Shown piece by piece: positions 1 to 6,494 of a DNA stretch of 16,170 nt (position 1 is its first letter; every line of letters starts with the position of its first letter). This DNA is from Betaproteobacteria bacterium (lineage in GTDB: Bacteria; Pseudomonadota; Gammaproteobacteria; Burkholderiales; Burkholderiaceae). The notes beneath the pieces were generated by a model. That model was not told the DNA's origin. It was given only the letters and a program-made list of their open reading frames with translations, and did not search any database. Both the position numbers and the translations under genes were made by a program. The stretch spans positions 1-16,170 of the forward strand of contig RFXC01000083.1 in the NCBI GenBank assembly GCA_009921765.1, in the 5' to 3' direction.

Positions 1-552
1 ATGTCGTTTCTGTTTTTTTCCACCGACACCATGAGCGGGCATCTGCTTTTTTCAGGGCGGGGCGATGATCCCCCCTACACAACCGGCACGGTCACCATGC
101 GCCACACCGAAACGGTTCATCATGCACAGTCGATCAGCCTGGCTGTGGAACTGCATGAAGGGACGCGGCGCTTTCGTTCAGCCACCGTGACTGCAGTGTT
201 TTCCGAGGGGCGTGTACTCAAGCTCGCGCTTGATGCGCAAGGCGCCGCCATCGCCATGCAGGGGCTGGGCTATAGCGGAGGCTGGCAGGATGGCAAGGGC
301 CTGGGCGCCTGGCGCGGCGAACACGTCATCGAAACCGATGTCTGGGATGTTTCGCATCCTTCGCGCATCGTCTACCCAGACGGCACGCAGAAGGAACACT
401 GGCACCGTATCCAGCCGGTCAGCGTACGCGCCGACTTTTCCGGTGCGGTCAGCCACGGCACCGGCAGCATGACGCTGACCATTGCCGGGAGACTGCCCGA
501 GCATCTGCAACTCACCGCGGCCGGAGCGATCCAGGCCCGTTCCGGTTCCTGA
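1..552 (+). CDS. DUF7064-like protein of unknown function, 3' part
   Basis: The reading frame is open from the first base of the window to a TGA at 550-552, giving 183 residues. The ATG at base 1 cannot be shown to be the real start, and the gene probably continues upstream. The protein has no signal peptide, membrane segment or familiar catalytic motif. It is rich in beta-strand-like sequence with Gly/Trp/His-containing turns, such as GYSGGWQDGKGLGAWRGE (about residues 90-107) and EHWHRIQPVSV (about 132-142). This layout resembles the C-terminal half of DUF7064/DUF7065 proteins, a beta-rich family of about 330 residues often found beside thiolase/DUF35 pairs; that assignment is from memory of the family pattern. 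The stop lies 15 bases before the thiolase-like gene, so the two are probably co-transcribed. Function is not assigned. Confidence 0.6.
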   Translation: MSFLFFSTDTMSGHLLFSGRGDDPPYTTGTVTMRHTETVHHAQSISLAVELHEGTRRFRSATVTAVFSEGRVLKLALDAQGAAIAMQGLGYSGGWQDGKGLGAWRGEHVIETDVWDVSHPSRIVYPDGTQKEHWHRIQPVSVRADFSGAVSHGTGSMTLTIAGRLPEHLQLTAAGAIQARSGS

Positions 553-567
553 CCAGAGAGCCCCCGC

Positions 568-1728
568 ATGAGCCTGTCCGATCGCAGCTGCATCACCGGA
601 ATCGGTGAAACCGCCTACACCAGAAACTCCACGCGCAGCGCCTTTCAACTTCAGATCGAGGCCTCGCTCAAGGCCATCGCCGACGCAGGCCTCAATCCCA
701 GGGCGATCGACGGCGTGATTCCAATCGGCATCGTGAGCGGCACAGCCGATGACTTTATCGAGAATTTCGGCATTCCGGACCTGCGCTTTTCCGCTGTCAT
801 TCCGCATGGTGGCGCGAGCCCGGTGATGGCGCTGCAGGCTGCCGCGGCGGCAATTGCCGCAGGCATCTGCCACCACGTACTGATCACCTTCGGGCGCAAC
901 ATCAGCGCCATGGCCGGCAACAACAAGGCCGGGGCGCGGATTCACAACATGCCCCAGTTCCACTATGTAACCGAGTTCGAGCATCCGATGGGGGCGAGCG
1001 CGCCCGCGCAGCTTTATGCGCCGATGGCCCGCCGGCATATGGCGCTCTACGGCACCACGGTCGAGCACTTCGGCGAAGTGGCCGTGGCTTGTCGTGCGCA
1101 CGCCATCCTGAACGGCAATGCCCTGATGACCAAGCCGATCACGCTTGAAGACCACCGCGCCTCGCGCATGATCGCCGATCCTTTTCGGCTCCTCGACTGC
1201 AGTCTGGAAAGCGATGGCGGCGCCGCTGTGGTGGTCAGCAGCGCGCAAGCCGCGCTCGATGCCAGGCACCGGCGCGTGTTCATATCGGGCGTGGCCGCCG
1301 GGCATCCTGATTCACCAGGGTCCATCACCCAGCGCCCCGACATCACCAGTCTGGGTATCGCCAAGGCCGCACCGCGGGCGTTTGCCATGGCCGGTGTCAC
1401 GCACGACGACATTGATGTCGCCGAAATCTACGACTGCTTTACCTACGCGGTCATTCGGCAGATCGAGGACATGGGCTTTTGCAAGCGCGGCGAGGGTGGC
1501 CCGTTCGTATCCGGTGGCCGACTGAGGCTGGGCGGCGCCCTGCCCACCAACACCCACGGCGGACTCCTCTCGCAGGCGCATGTCTGGGGCCTCAACCATG
1601 TGGTGGAGCTCACGCGTCAGTTGCGCGGCGACGGTGGTGCCGCACAGGTCGCCGATGCGGAAGTGGGGCTGGTCACCGGCTATGGCGATCTGGGCGATGG
1701 CGCGCTCGCCATTTTGCGCAGGGAGTGA
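568..1728 (+). CDS. Thiolase-fold (SCP2/lipid-transfer type) protein, nucleophile Cys replaced
   Basis: A 386-residue cytoplasmic protein of normal length for the SCP-x/lipid-transfer thiolase family, whose members make or break C-C bonds on acyl-CoA substrates. ATG 568 follows AGAGAG at 555-560. Seen: an N-terminal GIGETAY start typical of the family, PHGGASP (79-85) where canonical thiolases carry the acyl-accepting Cys, EIYDCFT (286-292) with Cys290, NTHGG with His330, and VTGYGD (369-374) where canonical thiolases have a CxGxG loop. The usual nucleophile position therefore appears to be Ser84, and the C-terminal Cys position holds Thr/Gly/Tyr. In the known family, such altered members include aldolases that work with a DUF35 partner, such as Ltp2. 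The DUF35 gene follows directly, so a two-protein complex is likely. Whether it is a thiolase, a retro-aldolase or something else cannot be decided here. Confidence 0.88.
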   Translation: MSLSDRSCITGIGETAYTRNSTRSAFQLQIEASLKAIADAGLNPRAIDGVIPIGIVSGTADDFIENFGIPDLRFSAVIPHGGASPVMALQAAAAAIAAGICHHVLITFGRNISAMAGNNKAGARIHNMPQFHYVTEFEHPMGASAPAQLYAPMARRHMALYGTTVEHFGEVAVACRAHAILNGNALMTKPITLEDHRASRMIADPFRLLDCSLESDGGAAVVVSSAQAALDARHRRVFISGVAAGHPDSPGSITQRPDITSLGIAKAAPRAFAMAGVTHDDIDVAEIYDCFTYAVIRQIEDMGFCKRGEGGPFVSGGRLRLGGALPTNTHGGLLSQAHVWGLNHVVELTRQLRGDGGAAQVADAEVGLVTGYGDLGDGALAILRRE

Positions 1729-1733
1729 AATTC

Positions 1734-2132
1734 ATGAATGACATTGCAGCCCGTCCGCCGCAACTGCCCACCGATCTGTCGCGCCCATTCTGGGAAGCCG
1801 CACTCGAGGGGAGGCTCGTGCTTCAGCAGTGTGCAAACTGCGGCGTGCTCAGACACTATCCCCGCCTGCTCTGCAGCCACTGCCATTCCGAGGCGGTCTC
1901 GTGGCGCGAGGCAAGCCGCCGAGGCAGGATCCATAGCTGGACGGTGGCCCATCATCCGTTTCATCCCTCGTTCCGCGCCGAGGTGCCCTACACGCTGGTC
2001 ACCATCGATCTGGAAGAAGGGCCGCGCACGCTGGGCCGGTGGGTGGGTGATACCCCCGTGCTGGGCGAGCCCGTGCTGGGCCGGTTCGAGCGCCGCGACG
2101 ACGGCGTCGATCTGGTGTTTGAAAGGGCCTGA
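1734..2132 (+). CDS. DUF35 zinc-ribbon/OB-fold protein, thiolase partner
   Basis: A 132-residue protein with the two-part architecture of the DUF35 family: an N-terminal rubredoxin-like zinc ribbon and a C-terminal OB fold. The zinc ligands are visible as Cys33-x2-Cys36 and Cys47-x2-Cys50. The preceding segment LSRPFWEAALEGRLVLQQC is the usual helix of the family, and the OB-fold part includes GRIHSWTVAHHPFHPSF and PYTLVTIDLEEGPR. The frame stays open upstream to 1479, but that part lies inside the thiolase-like gene. ATG 1734, 5 bases after the thiolase stop and preceded by GGGAG at 1721-1725, is the sensible start. In the known family these proteins bind acyl-CoA or stabilise a thiolase-fold partner, forming heteromeric complexes. 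The adjacency supports that role here. No other catalytic role is claimed. Confidence 0.9.
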   Translation: MNDIAARPPQLPTDLSRPFWEAALEGRLVLQQCANCGVLRHYPRLLCSHCHSEAVSWREASRRGRIHSWTVAHHPFHPSFRAEVPYTLVTIDLEEGPRTLGRWVGDTPVLGEPVLGRFERRDDGVDLVFERA

Positions 2133-2278
2133 TCCAGGCAGGCAGCCGACCGACGCATGGCCATTCTGGGCAGTCACACCAGCCGATCCCGCCATTGTGC
2201 TAGGGTGCACATGCATGGCGCCGATCGCCTCATTGATCGCTACGCGCGCACCGCCCAACGCTCCCAGGATTGCGCTTC

Positions 2279-2755
2279 GTGACCACCGACCTCCGCCTCA
2301 CTTCTCTGTTCCCGCTGCTTCGATGGCTGGGCTATGGCGGCCTGATTCCGTTTGCCGCGCTGGCAGCGGGCGGCCTGCTGCTGCGCGACCCGGCCATGCG
2401 CGCGCAGTGCCTGCTGCTGCTTCAGGTTTACGGCCTCTCGATCATCAGCTTCGTGGGCGCAATATCGTGGGGCATCGCCTTGATGGCAAGCGATCATCAC
2501 GAGACGCTCCGGCGCCAGCTTTTTCTGTGGAGCGTTGTGCCATCGCTGATCGGTTGCGCGAGCTTCCTGCTGTCGGCGTCTGCCGGCTGCCTGTTGCTTG
2601 CCGCCACCGCCGCACTTGCTTTCGTTGTCGACATGCGAACCCTCTCGGTACTAGGATTGCCAGCAGCGTGGCGAAGGCTCCGCCTCCATCTGACTGCGGG
2701 CGCCATCATCGCGCTGCTGACCGGCGCGCAAGCCGCGCGTGGACTGGGAAGCTGA
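2279..2755 (+). CDS. DUF3429-like small inner-membrane protein
   Basis: A protein of about 158 residues with roughly five hydrophobic segments: LRWLGYGGLIPFAALAAGGLL near the N-terminus, one around YGLSIISFVGAISWGIAL, and three more to residue ~150. The FVGAISWG motif matches the conserved FLGxxxWG element I associate with DUF3429 membrane proteins, whose function is unknown. The frame also allows a TTG start at 2270, but AGGA at 2266-2269 would touch that codon. It sits a good 9 bases before GTG 2279, which is preferred. A 146-base gap separates it from the DUF35 gene, and it converges on the dehydrogenase gene ending at 2804. It is probably not part of either catabolic unit. Confidence 0.75.
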   Translation: MTTDLRLTSLFPLLRWLGYGGLIPFAALAAGGLLLRDPAMRAQCLLLLQVYGLSIISFVGAISWGIALMASDHHETLRRQLFLWSVVPSLIGCASFLLSASAGCLLLAATAALAFVVDMRTLSVLGLPAAWRRLRLHLTAGAIIALLTGAQAARGLGS

Positions 2756-2803
2756 CCGGTTTCGCCCTCGCCAGCGATAGCACGCGCTCCGTACAGCCAT
2801 GGT

Positions 2804-3502
2804 CTACCAGGGAATCGTCAAGCCCCGATAGTCGACGAATCGCGCACCAGGCCCAGGCTCGATGGCATCGAGTGCTGCCAGCAGCCCGCGCGCCGCTTCC
2901 TCGGGAGATACCGTTTCGGTGGCTGCCGAGACAAAGCGCTGCGACAGGGGCGAGCGTACGGTTCCAGGCTGCATGGCCGCCACCACCAGTCCGGGCAGAC
3001 GGCGCTGCAACTCGATGGCTGCAGTCTGCAGCAGCATGTTCAAGGCCGCTTTGGAGGCGCGATAGCTGTACCAGCCACCCAGCCGGTTGTCTGCGATGCT
3101 GCCCACGCGCGCGGACAGCTTGCCATAGAGGCAACGCCCGCGGGCAAGCCGCGGCGCCAACTCGCGCAGCAGCATGAGTGGCCCCACGGCATTGATCTGC
3201 ATGAGGCGATGCAGGTTCTCGTGACGCACGGCCGCAAGCGACTTCTCAGGACCTGTGGAATCAGCGCTGAGCACACCCGTGGCATCAATGACAAGCGACA
3301 ACGGCTGACCCGCGAGGAGAGTGGACAGGCTGTCTGCGAGCTGGCCCGGTTCACTCAGATCGAAGCCGGGATGGGTCGATCGACTGAGTTCGAAGACGCT
3401 GGCGCAGGCAGGGTCTGCGGCGATGGCGTTGCAAAACGCCCGTCCGATCGTGCCTGATGCGCCGATGACCAGCGCGGTATATCCATCGGGAAGAGAGTGC
3501 AT
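2804..3502 (-). CDS. Short-chain dehydrogenase/reductase (C-factor-like SDR)
   Basis: A 232-residue classical SDR on the minus strand that would use NAD(P)(H) to interconvert an alcohol and a ketone or aldehyde. Seen: the nucleotide-binding motif GASGTIG at residues 14-20, INAVG with the structural Asn104, a candidate catalytic Ser135 in GSIAD, and the catalytic Tyr147-x3-Lys151 in YSYRASKAALN, followed by the family's QPGTVRSPLS segment (178-187). It is slightly short for the family (usually ~250). The short cofactor-specificity region after the first strand gives no clear NAD versus NADP call. It starts 24 bases after the LysR-type regulator gene on the same strand, so the two are probably co-transcribed. 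The product may therefore act on the compound the regulator senses; this is inference. Substrate unknown. Confidence 0.88.
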   Translation of the reverse strand: MHSLPDGYTALVIGASGTIGRAFCNAIAADPACASVFELSRSTHPGFDLSEPGQLADSLSTLLAGQPLSLVIDATGVLSADSTGPEKSLAAVRHENLHRLMQINAVGPLMLLRELAPRLARGRCLYGKLSARVGSIADNRLGGWYSYRASKAALNMLLQTAAIELQRRLPGLVVAAMQPGTVRSPLSQRFVSAATETVSPEEAARGLLAALDAIEPGPGARFVDYRGLTIPW

Positions 3503-3526
3503 GGGCCTGCTCGGGTAGCTCGCCGC

Positions 3527-4411
3527 TTATCCCTGCGCCTGCCGCTGCAGGACCGCAAGCAGTTTGGCCGCCGGGCGGGACCGAACCTCGGATTCAGGGA
3601 AGATGGCGCGAATACTGATGGGAATGAAAGGCGACAGAGGGCGAAAGCTCAGCTCGCTGAATTTACCGCAGCGCTCGGTTGCGCGGTCGACGAGCGCGAG
3701 CCCCATTCCCCGGCTCACCATGAGACATGCGGCAAGCGATGAACTCGCCTCGATGCCTACATGCGGCGGCGCATGGCCGTGAGCGGTGAAAGTCTGTTCA
3801 ATGAGACGCCCGAGCGGGGTTGAAGGTCCGGTTGAGATCACGTTCCGGCTGGCGAGCTCTTCAAGCGGAATGGCTCGTCGGCGCGCAAGCGCATGGCCAC
3901 GCGGCAGCGCACACACCATTTGTGATTCCAGGAGCGGGCGACTTTGGAGTGATGCTTCTGTAAACGGTTCGTAGACCACGCCGATGTCGGCCTCACGGCG
4001 CGCCACCCGTGCCACGGCGAGCATATTGGGTAGCGAATGAACCGATACCTCGAGCCTTGGGCTGTCGACTTGCAGCGCCGCGAGCGCCTGCGGCAGCAGC
4101 GCACTGACCAGGGTGGGCGGCGCGGCCACCACCAGTCGGCCGGACCGGACATCACGGAGCTGACGCATGAGCTGCGTGACCGTCTGCACCCGACCAAAGA
4201 TCTCATTGAGCTCGGGCTCGAGTGCAAGCGCTTCCGGCGTGGGATGAAGCCGGCCGCCGGCACGCTCGAACAGATTCATGCCGAGCTGCAACTCAGCGTG
4301 CTTGATGATTGCGCTCACGGCGGGCTGGGTGACATGCAGGGCACGGGCGGCACCCGTGATACTGCCGGCACGCATGACCGCGTAAAGCGTTTCAAGCTGT
4401 TTGAGTGTCAT
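3527..4411 (-). CDS. LysR-type transcriptional regulator
   Basis: A 294-residue LysR-family regulator of normal length. The N-terminal winged helix-turn-helix spans about residues 2-60, with SITGAARALHVTQPAVSAI as the recognition helix region. The effector-binding domain runs from about residue 88 (GRLVVAAPPTLVSALLP) to the end, including the usual ADIGVVY strand and GMGLALVD loop. It is read away from the dioxygenase gene at 4519, the classic LysR layout in which the regulator controls the divergent catabolic genes and represses itself. A perfect LysR-type box lies 4-18 bases upstream of its ATG and covers the only AAGG-like ribosome-binding sequence, which fits autoregulation. The inducer is not predictable; an acid or intermediate of the divergent pathway is the natural guess. 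Confidence 0.95.
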   Translation of the reverse strand: MTLKQLETLYAVMRAGSITGAARALHVTQPAVSAIIKHAELQLGMNLFERAGGRLHPTPEALALEPELNEIFGRVQTVTQLMRQLRDVRSGRLVVAAPPTLVSALLPQALAALQVDSPRLEVSVHSLPNMLAVARVARREADIGVVYEPFTEASLQSRPLLESQMVCALPRGHALARRRAIPLEELASRNVISTGPSTPLGRLIEQTFTAHGHAPPHVGIEASSSLAACLMVSRGMGLALVDRATERCGKFSELSFRPLSPFIPISIRAIFPESEVRSRPAAKLLAVLQRQAQG

Positions 4412-4414
4412 GGC

Positions 4415-4446
4415 ATAAGCTTACCTTATGGCAGGGTTGCGATAAG
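4415..4446. promoter_or_regulatory. LysR-type operator: T-N11-A box plus third half-site
   Basis: CATAAG (4414-4419) and CTTATG (4425-4430) form a perfect inverted repeat with a 5-base spacer. Its core reads ATAA-N7-TTAT with T4416-N11-A4428, the LysR-type recognition pattern. A third half-site, ATAAG, lies at 4442-4446, inverted to the second with 12 bases between. The box is in the 107-base gap between the divergent regulator and dioxygenase genes, close to the regulator start and about 90 bases from the dioxygenase ATG. The site is seen directly; binding by this regulator is inferred. Confidence 0.75.
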
Positions 4447-4518
4447 TGATTTGCGCCCGCCAGACGCATCGACTCAGACTGCAGGAATTCCTTTTCAATC
4501 CAACGCACTGATCCTGCC

Positions 4519-5367
4519 ATGACCCTGACGATCAAACCGCTCGCCGCGCCGCTTGGCGCCGAGGTCACCGGAATCGACCTGCGCCAGCCCCAATCTGCCG
4601 ATGTCCGTAAAAAACTTTACGACGCCTGGGTCGAGCACGCGGTGCTGGTCATTCGAGACCAGAAGCTCGAACCCGCCGAGTTTCTCGACGCTGCGCAAAT
4701 TTTCGGCAAGGCCCTGCAGCAGCAGTTGCGCAAGTTCACCCTGCCTGAGCTCCCCCTGGTGGGCACGATCTCCAGCCGCGACCTGCCGCTGGTTGACGGA
4801 AAGCTCCATGTTCGGGGAGAGAACTATCACACCGATCACTCCAACTATCCGGCGCCGCCCAAGGCCACCACACTGCACGCGATCAATCTTCCGGAGACAG
4901 GCGGCGACACGCAGTTTGTCGATGTTCGAAAAGCCTTCGATGATCTGCCCCAGTCGCTCCGGCAGTCCATCGTTGCCCTCCGATCTCCCCATGTCTACGA
5001 GGGCAGCCACAGCCCGCGCAAGATGACGGCACTGTCCGCCGAGGAGCGCGCCAAGGTTCCTCAGACAAGCCAGCCCCTGGTCATCCGTCACCCCGACAGC
5101 GGCCGCCATGCGCTCTATCTCAACACCGGGCGGATGGAAGGCATAGAGGGAATGCCGGCCGACGACGGCTGGGCGCTGATCGACCAGCTCTACAAGCACG
5201 CAACCCAATCGCGCTACGAATACCGACACCGCTGGCGCGCGGGCGATATGGTCATCTGGGATAACCGTAGTGTCATGCACCAGGCCAACGCCGACTACGA
5301 CCCCGCCCAGTACCGTTTCCTGTATCGCATCATGCTTGAGGGCGCACCGCTCCAGGCTGCTGCATGA
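4519..5367 (+). CDS. TauD/TfdA-family Fe(II)/2-oxoglutarate dioxygenase
   Basis: A 282-residue cytosolic dioxygenase of normal length that would couple 2-oxoglutarate decarboxylation to hydroxylation of a substrate, often followed by loss of sulfite, a phenol or an amine in the TauD/TfdA family. Seen: the N-terminal GAEVTGIDLRQP motif, the iron ligands His104-x-Asp106 in YHTDHSN, GGDTQFVD with Thr131 near the 2-oxoglutarate site, the distal iron ligand His254 in WDNRSVMHQAN, and Arg266/Arg270 in RFLYRIML for the cosubstrate carboxylate. All key residues are present, so it should be active. No good Shine-Dalgarno precedes ATG 4519 (the nearest AGGA is at 4483-4486), but the protein start matches the family. 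It is the first gene of the divergent catabolic run. Its substrate is unknown; taurine or 2,4-D cannot be inferred from family membership. Confidence 0.93.
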   Translation: MTLTIKPLAAPLGAEVTGIDLRQPQSADVRKKLYDAWVEHAVLVIRDQKLEPAEFLDAAQIFGKALQQQLRKFTLPELPLVGTISSRDLPLVDGKLHVRGENYHTDHSNYPAPPKATTLHAINLPETGGDTQFVDVRKAFDDLPQSLRQSIVALRSPHVYEGSHSPRKMTALSAEERAKVPQTSQPLVIRHPDSGRHALYLNTGRMEGIEGMPADDGWALIDQLYKHATQSRYEYRHRWRAGDMVIWDNRSVMHQANADYDPAQYRFLYRIMLEGAPLQAAA

Positions 5368-5382
5368 TCCCCGTCTGAACGA

Positions 5383-5404
5383 GCGCACCAGTCATCAGGT
5401 GCGC
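5383..5404 (+). other. Intergenic RNA hairpin between dioxygenase and first Bug gene
   Basis: GCGCACC (5383-5389) pairs perfectly with GGTGCGC (5398-5404) around an 8-base loop, 16 bases after the dioxygenase stop and 12 bases before the GAGGAG ribosome-binding site of the next gene. No T-run follows, so it is not a standard terminator. It could be an mRNA-stabilising or processing stem that sets the relative level of the binding protein; this is inference. Confidence 0.45.
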
Positions 5405-5425
5405 CGAACCCAAGTGAGGAGACCC

Positions 5426-6421
5426 ATGGACCGCATCATGATCAGCCGACGAAACGCGTTGACTGTCGCTGCAGCGCTCGCCGCCGGTATCGCCACAGTC
5501 ATCGTCAAACCCGCCGCGGCGCAGAGCGATTTTCCATCGCGCCCGATCAAGATGATGGTGCCGTTTACAGCGGGCGGGGGAACCGACATCCTGGCCCGAG
5601 CTCTGGCCACCAAAATGTCCGAGAACATGAAGCAGTCGGTGGTGGTGGAAAATCGTCCGGGCGGCAACACGCTGCTGGCCACCCAGGTGCTTGCGCGCTC
5701 ACCCGCCGATGGCTACACGCTATTGATGCAGACCAATAATCTCGCCTCCAACCCTACGCTTTACGGCGCCAAGGCTGGGTTCGATACCGTGCGAGACCTC
5801 GCACCGGTATCGCTGGTGGCGGGCAATCCGCATGTGCTGGTGGTCACGCCATCGCTTCCTGCCCGTACCTTGAAGGACTACCTCGAACTCGGCCGAGCAA
5901 GCCCGGACCGGATCACCTATGGCTCGGCCGGCAGCGGCACCGTCAATCACCTGGCAGCCGAGCAATTGGCAATGCTGGCGGGTGTGAAGCTTCTCCATGT
6001 GCCGTACAAGGGAAGCGGGTCGGTGATGCCAGACCTGCTCGGCGGACAACTGAATTCGCTCGTTGCGGCCATGCCAAACGTGCGTCAGCACATTGAAGCT
6101 GGACGCTTGCGTGCGCTGGCCGTCACCACGCTCAAACGCTTTCCAGGGCTGCCCGACGTTCCAACCGTGGCCGAGTCTGGCTATCCAGGGTTCGATTTTC
6201 AATCCTGGTTCGGCGTTGTTGCCCCCGGCGGAACGCCATCCGCCATCATCACCCGCCTGAATACCGAGATCCGCAAGGCGCTCGCCGATCCGGGTGTGAT
6301 GGAGCGACTCGGCAACTATGTGGTCTACGCCTCCTCGCCCGAAGAGTTCGCGGAATTTCTAGGTCGGCAGATCGAGGCGAGCGCGCGTCTGATCAAGGCG
6401 CTGGGCGTCACCGTCGACTGA
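5426..6421 (+). CDS. Bug/TctC-family periplasmic solute-binding protein (orphan 1)
   Basis: A 331-residue exported binding protein. ATG 5426 is chosen because GAGGAG (5416-5421) lies just before it and it gives a proper signal peptide; the longer open frame back to 5270 runs inside the dioxygenase gene. The leader holds SRRNAL (7-12), a twin-arginine-like pattern, a hydrophobic stretch (about 11-28) and a likely cleavage after AAA at 30-32. Family motifs: VPFTAGGGTDILAR (45-58), ENRPGGN (75-81) and ADGYTLL (94-100), the loops that hold the carboxylate ligand in Bug proteins, plus HVPYKGSG and PTVAESGYPGFDF further on. No TctA/TctB follows directly, so it either shares the membrane unit at 13472-15455 or acts as a sensor component. 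The ligand is probably a carboxylate; its identity is not predictable. Confidence 0.94.
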   Translation: MDRIMISRRNALTVAAALAAGIATVIVKPAAAQSDFPSRPIKMMVPFTAGGGTDILARALATKMSENMKQSVVVENRPGGNTLLATQVLARSPADGYTLLMQTNNLASNPTLYGAKAGFDTVRDLAPVSLVAGNPHVLVVTPSLPARTLKDYLELGRASPDRITYGSAGSGTVNHLAAEQLAMLAGVKLLHVPYKGSGSVMPDLLGGQLNSLVAAMPNVRQHIEAGRLRALAVTTLKRFPGLPDVPTVAESGYPGFDFQSWFGVVAPGGTPSAIITRLNTEIRKALADPGVMERLGNYVVYASSPEEFAEFLGRQIEASARLIKALGVTVD

Positions 6422-6494
6422 TCACCCAGCCCCACCATCACCATCTCCAACCCCGGTGGATCCACTCGCCGGGCGACGCGACAGGGAGTCATTC

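Noticed and set aside
178..1305. Minus-strand open frame of 375 codons
   Set aside because: It is antisense to the thiolase-like gene and the DUF7064-like gene; low-complexity Arg/Gly/Ala-rich product without motifs.
2127..2139. GCCTG/CAGGC mini-hairpin at the end of the DUF35 gene
   Set aside because: Only 5 pairs with a 3-base loop and no T-run; too weak to call a terminator.
2756..2803. Possible bidirectional terminator between the convergent DUF3429-like and SDR genes
   Set aside because: No stable stem with a T-run on either strand could be found in the 48 bases.
1738..3177. Plus-strand open frame of 479 codons
   Set aside because: It crosses the DUF35 gene, an intergenic gap, the DUF3429-like gene and the opposite-strand SDR gene; Arg/Pro/Ala-rich shadow product.
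4495..5388. Minus-strand open frame of 297 codons
   Set aside because: It is antisense to the dioxygenase gene, which has all its catalytic residues in the plus-strand frame.
6433..6444. CAC-CAT repeats that look like a His-tag coding run
   Set aside because: They lie in a non-coding gap and are not in frame with any supported gene; not evidence of an engineered sequence.
6456..6465. 10-base perfect palindrome GTGGATCCAC between the two orphan Bug genes
   Set aside because: A single short palindrome containing a common restriction-type hexamer; no second copy or partner element nearby, so chance is likely.
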